Below are positions 6,126 through 7,578 of a stretch of DNA of 7,578 bases, in pieces; position 1 is the stretch's first letter, and the number at the start of each line of letters is the position of its first letter. The position numbers and the translations under genes are program-made. The notes beneath the pieces are model-generated. The model ran no database searches. It was not told the origin of the DNA and saw nothing but the letters and a program-made list of their open reading frames with translations. This DNA is from CAZADH01 sp964483805 (GTDB lineage: Bacteria; Muiribacteriota; Ozemobacteria; Ozemobacterales; Ozemobacteraceae), in contig CAZADH010000292.1 of the NCBI GenBank assembly GCA_964483805.1, forward strand, positions 1-7,578, written 5' to 3'.

Positions 6126-7578
6126 ATGAAACGCGCACACCTCTCGCATTCTGTTGTGTGTCTATGGTGGGTGGCGCTGCTGCTGGTCCTGCCGGTCATG
6201 GTCGTCGTGCCCGGCCCGGCCACGGCGGCTGCCGAGCTCGAACTCGGGGCCGAGCCGGCTCCGGCGCCCGACAACGAACTGCCTTCGCCGATTCCGACGG
6301 CGAAAGAGTTCATCGAAGGCATGATGAACGGTGAGTTCGACCGGTGCCTGGCCTGCTTCAACGTGCGTGCGTTTCTCATGATGGTTTTCGACAAACAGCT
6401 CAAAGCGCTGTCGTCGAACGAATTTCTCGAACTGTTCGCCTACCAGGTGCAGGCGCAGCGCACCGAGTTTCGTTTTCACTCGCGGGTGATGAACCGGCTG
6501 GCGGCCGGGGCCAAGTTCGTCTACGGCAATCCTTCGACCCGCGGCAAACAGGCGCGCATCGGGGTCAAGGTGTTGACGCACAAGGGCAATCAAGAGTTTG
6601 TTGTATTGCTGGTGTATGCCGATGAACAGTGGCAGGTCTACGACTATGCGGTCGCTGGCAAGCGGTTCTCCGAAGTGTTCCGCACCGGTCTGGGCAAAAT
6701 CACCATTCCGCAGTACATTGCGGCCCTGCGTCCGTTCTACAGCCAGAAGATGAAATACAAAGAGTTCACCAACGACACCTTCGGCGTGAAGCTGAAGGTG
6801 CCCGACATCTTCACGGTCCGGGCCGATGTGGCGCCGACGCTGCTGTTTTCGATGTCGGCATACGAGGGGCGCATCCTCGTGCATGTGCAGGGCAAGAACT
6901 ACGATCAGCCCCAGAACCTCAAAGAGGCAGCCAAAGAGATCAAAGCGACCCTGATGCCCTTCAACCCGCGGTTGTTCGATCAATACAAATCCGACATTGC
7001 AGGAGTCGACATCGGTCACGTGATCTTCCGGTTCGAAAAGAACAACAAGATGTTGTTCACCCACATGCTGATCGTGCCCATCGGCACGCAGTTGCTGACC
7101 GTGAACTTCTACCACAGCAGTCTGGCCGCATTGAAGAACTTCACCAACGTGCGTGAGAAGATGCTCGAAGAGATCATCTTGACGAAATATGAGTCACCGG
7201 CCGCGGTCAATGCCGGCATCACTCTGCCTTCCGACGATCCGACGTTGTCCGACAAACCCCCGATTCCGCAGAATCCACCGGACATCGGCAATTCAGGTGG
7301 CGATGCGCCGCCGCCGGACGACGCGCCGCCGCCGCCGCCGCCCGACAACGGTGGCGACGTTCCCCCGCCACCCCCGCCGGACGACGCGCCACCACCACCA
7401 CCGCCCGACAACGGCGGTACCGACACGGGCACGGGCGGTGATGTGCCGCCACCGCCCCCTGACCAGGGTGACACCGACACCGGAACCGGTGGCGATGTAC
7501 CCCCGCCCCCGCCGCCCGACGACGTTCCTCCGCCCGCACCCGATGGCGGCACCGAAGATCCGCCGCCCCCGCCTCCAC
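6126..7578 (+). CDS. Secreted MlaC-like protein with second domain and Pro/Asp repeat tail, C-terminus beyond the window
   Basis: The frame runs 484 codons from ATG 6126 to the right edge without a stop. Residues 1-36 are a signal peptide with a basic start (MKRAH), a long hydrophobic core and an ATA/AAA cleavage region; there is no lipobox. Residues about 58-195 resemble the MlaC/Ttg2D family: a helical start (AKEFIEGMMNGEFDRCLACF) and the telling end, where W169 begins WQVYDYAVAGKRFSEVFRTG, close to the family's WxVYDxxxxGxS...YR pattern. MlaC shuttles phospholipid between membranes in the periplasm. Residues about 213-352 look like a DcrB/PsbP-type sandwich (FGVKLKVPDIFTVRAD near its start); this is tentative. 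From about 363 the chain is low-complexity, with repeated GGDVPPPPPPDD-like units. No Shine-Dalgarno precedes the ATG, and the promoter position suggests leaderless translation. No other Mla genes are in the window, so a transport role is uncertain. Confidence 0.88.
   Translation, partial: MKRAHLSHSVVCLWWVALLLVLPVMVVVPGPATAAAELELGAEPAPAPDNELPSPIPTAKEFIEGMMNGEFDRCLACFNVRAFLMMVFDKQLKALSSNEFLELFAYQVQAQRTEFRFHSRVMNRLAAGAKFVYGNPSTRGKQARIGVKVLTHKGNQEFVVLLVYADEQWQVYDYAVAGKRFSEVFRTGLGKITIPQYIAALRPFYSQKMKYKEFTNDTFGVKLKVPDIFTVRADVAPTLLFSMSAYEGRILVHVQGKNYDQPQNLKEAAKEIKATLMPFNPRLFDQYKSDIAGVDIGHVIFRFEKNNKMLFTHMLIVPIGTQLLTVNFYHSSLAALKNFTNVREKMLEEIILTKYESPAAVNAGITLPSDDPTLSDKPPIPQNPPDIGNSGGDAPPPDDAPPPPPPDNGGDVPPPPPPDDAPPPPPPDNGGTDTGTGGDVPPPPPDQGDTDTGTGGDVPPPPPPDDVPPPAPDGGTEDPPPPPP
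7296..7578 (+). repeat. Tandem Pro/Asp/Gly coding repeats in the MlaC-like protein tail
   Basis: Residues 391-484 consist of proline runs (three to six) separated by acidic Gly-rich spacers. DDAPPPPPPDNGG occurs exactly at residues 398-410 and 419-431 (7317-7355 and 7380-7418, a 63-base period). TDTGTGGDVPPPPP occurs exactly at 432-445 and 450-463 (7419-7460 and 7473-7514, a 54-base period). Copies differ at synonymous third positions, for example CCG against CCA proline codons. The array reaches the edge of the window, so its full length is unknown. Confidence 0.9.

Noticed and set aside
5073..7115. Minus-strand open frames of 358 and 317 codons opposite the channel end and the MlaC-like gene
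   Set aside because: Both are His/Asp/Arg-rich mirror frames of confident plus-strand genes and show no family motif.
7109..7552. A minus-strand Gly/Ser/Pro-rich frame resembling a glycine-rich surface protein
   Set aside because: It is the complement of the proline-aspartate repeats: CCG/CCC codons read backwards give Gly codons. No start signal supports it.
7296..7578. The tail repeats as a CRISPR array or minisatellite
   Set aside because: The units are in frame, of two periods and differ mostly at synonymous positions. They are coding protein repeats with no unique spacers.

Overview
The window is GC-rich and densely coding, with strong G/C preference at third codon positions. It carries four envelope-related genes in two divergent pairs. 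A TatA-type translocase subunit, an MscK/MscM-type channel with a large periplasmic part and an MlaC-like periplasmic domain together point to a Gram-negative (diderm) bacterium. The sequence does not fix the phylum; a long extracytoplasmic TPR protein beside tatA would fit several non-proteobacterial diderm lineages, but that is only an impression. I see no tRNA, rRNA, CRISPR array, insertion sequence, phage gene or recognisable defence system.

Left half, minus strand: a small tatA gene (2355 to 2080) is followed after 59 bases by a long secreted TPR-repeat protein (2020 down to position 1, running off the window). They probably form one operon read from an extended -10 promoter at about 2426 to 2397. 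Two GCATGC palindromes, ten bases apart, lie just behind that promoter's -35 box.

Right half, plus strand: a 1155-residue MscS-superfamily mechanosensitive channel of the MscK/MscM type (2583 to 6050) is followed by a secreted protein (6126 to beyond 7578). That protein appears to join an MlaC/Ttg2D-like domain, a possible DcrB/PsbP-like domain and a long proline-aspartate repeat tail. It has its own near-consensus sigma-70-type promoter, placed so that the transcript should start at or next to the ATG, which suggests leaderless translation. A weaker promoter-like pair with the same geometry sits at the start of the channel gene.

The most unexplained signal is a run of perfect inverted repeats inside the channel gene at 3721 to 3883, in the part encoding the periplasmic coiled coil. 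It comprises a nested stem-loop, a 14-bp perfect stem over a 29-base loop, and two abutting hairpins that both have GAA loops. This could be a structured RNA element or an in-frame palindromic insertion. Taken together the locus looks like envelope maintenance: protein export, periplasmic scaffolding, osmotic safety valve and possibly lipid handling. The functional link among the four genes is inferred from their position only.
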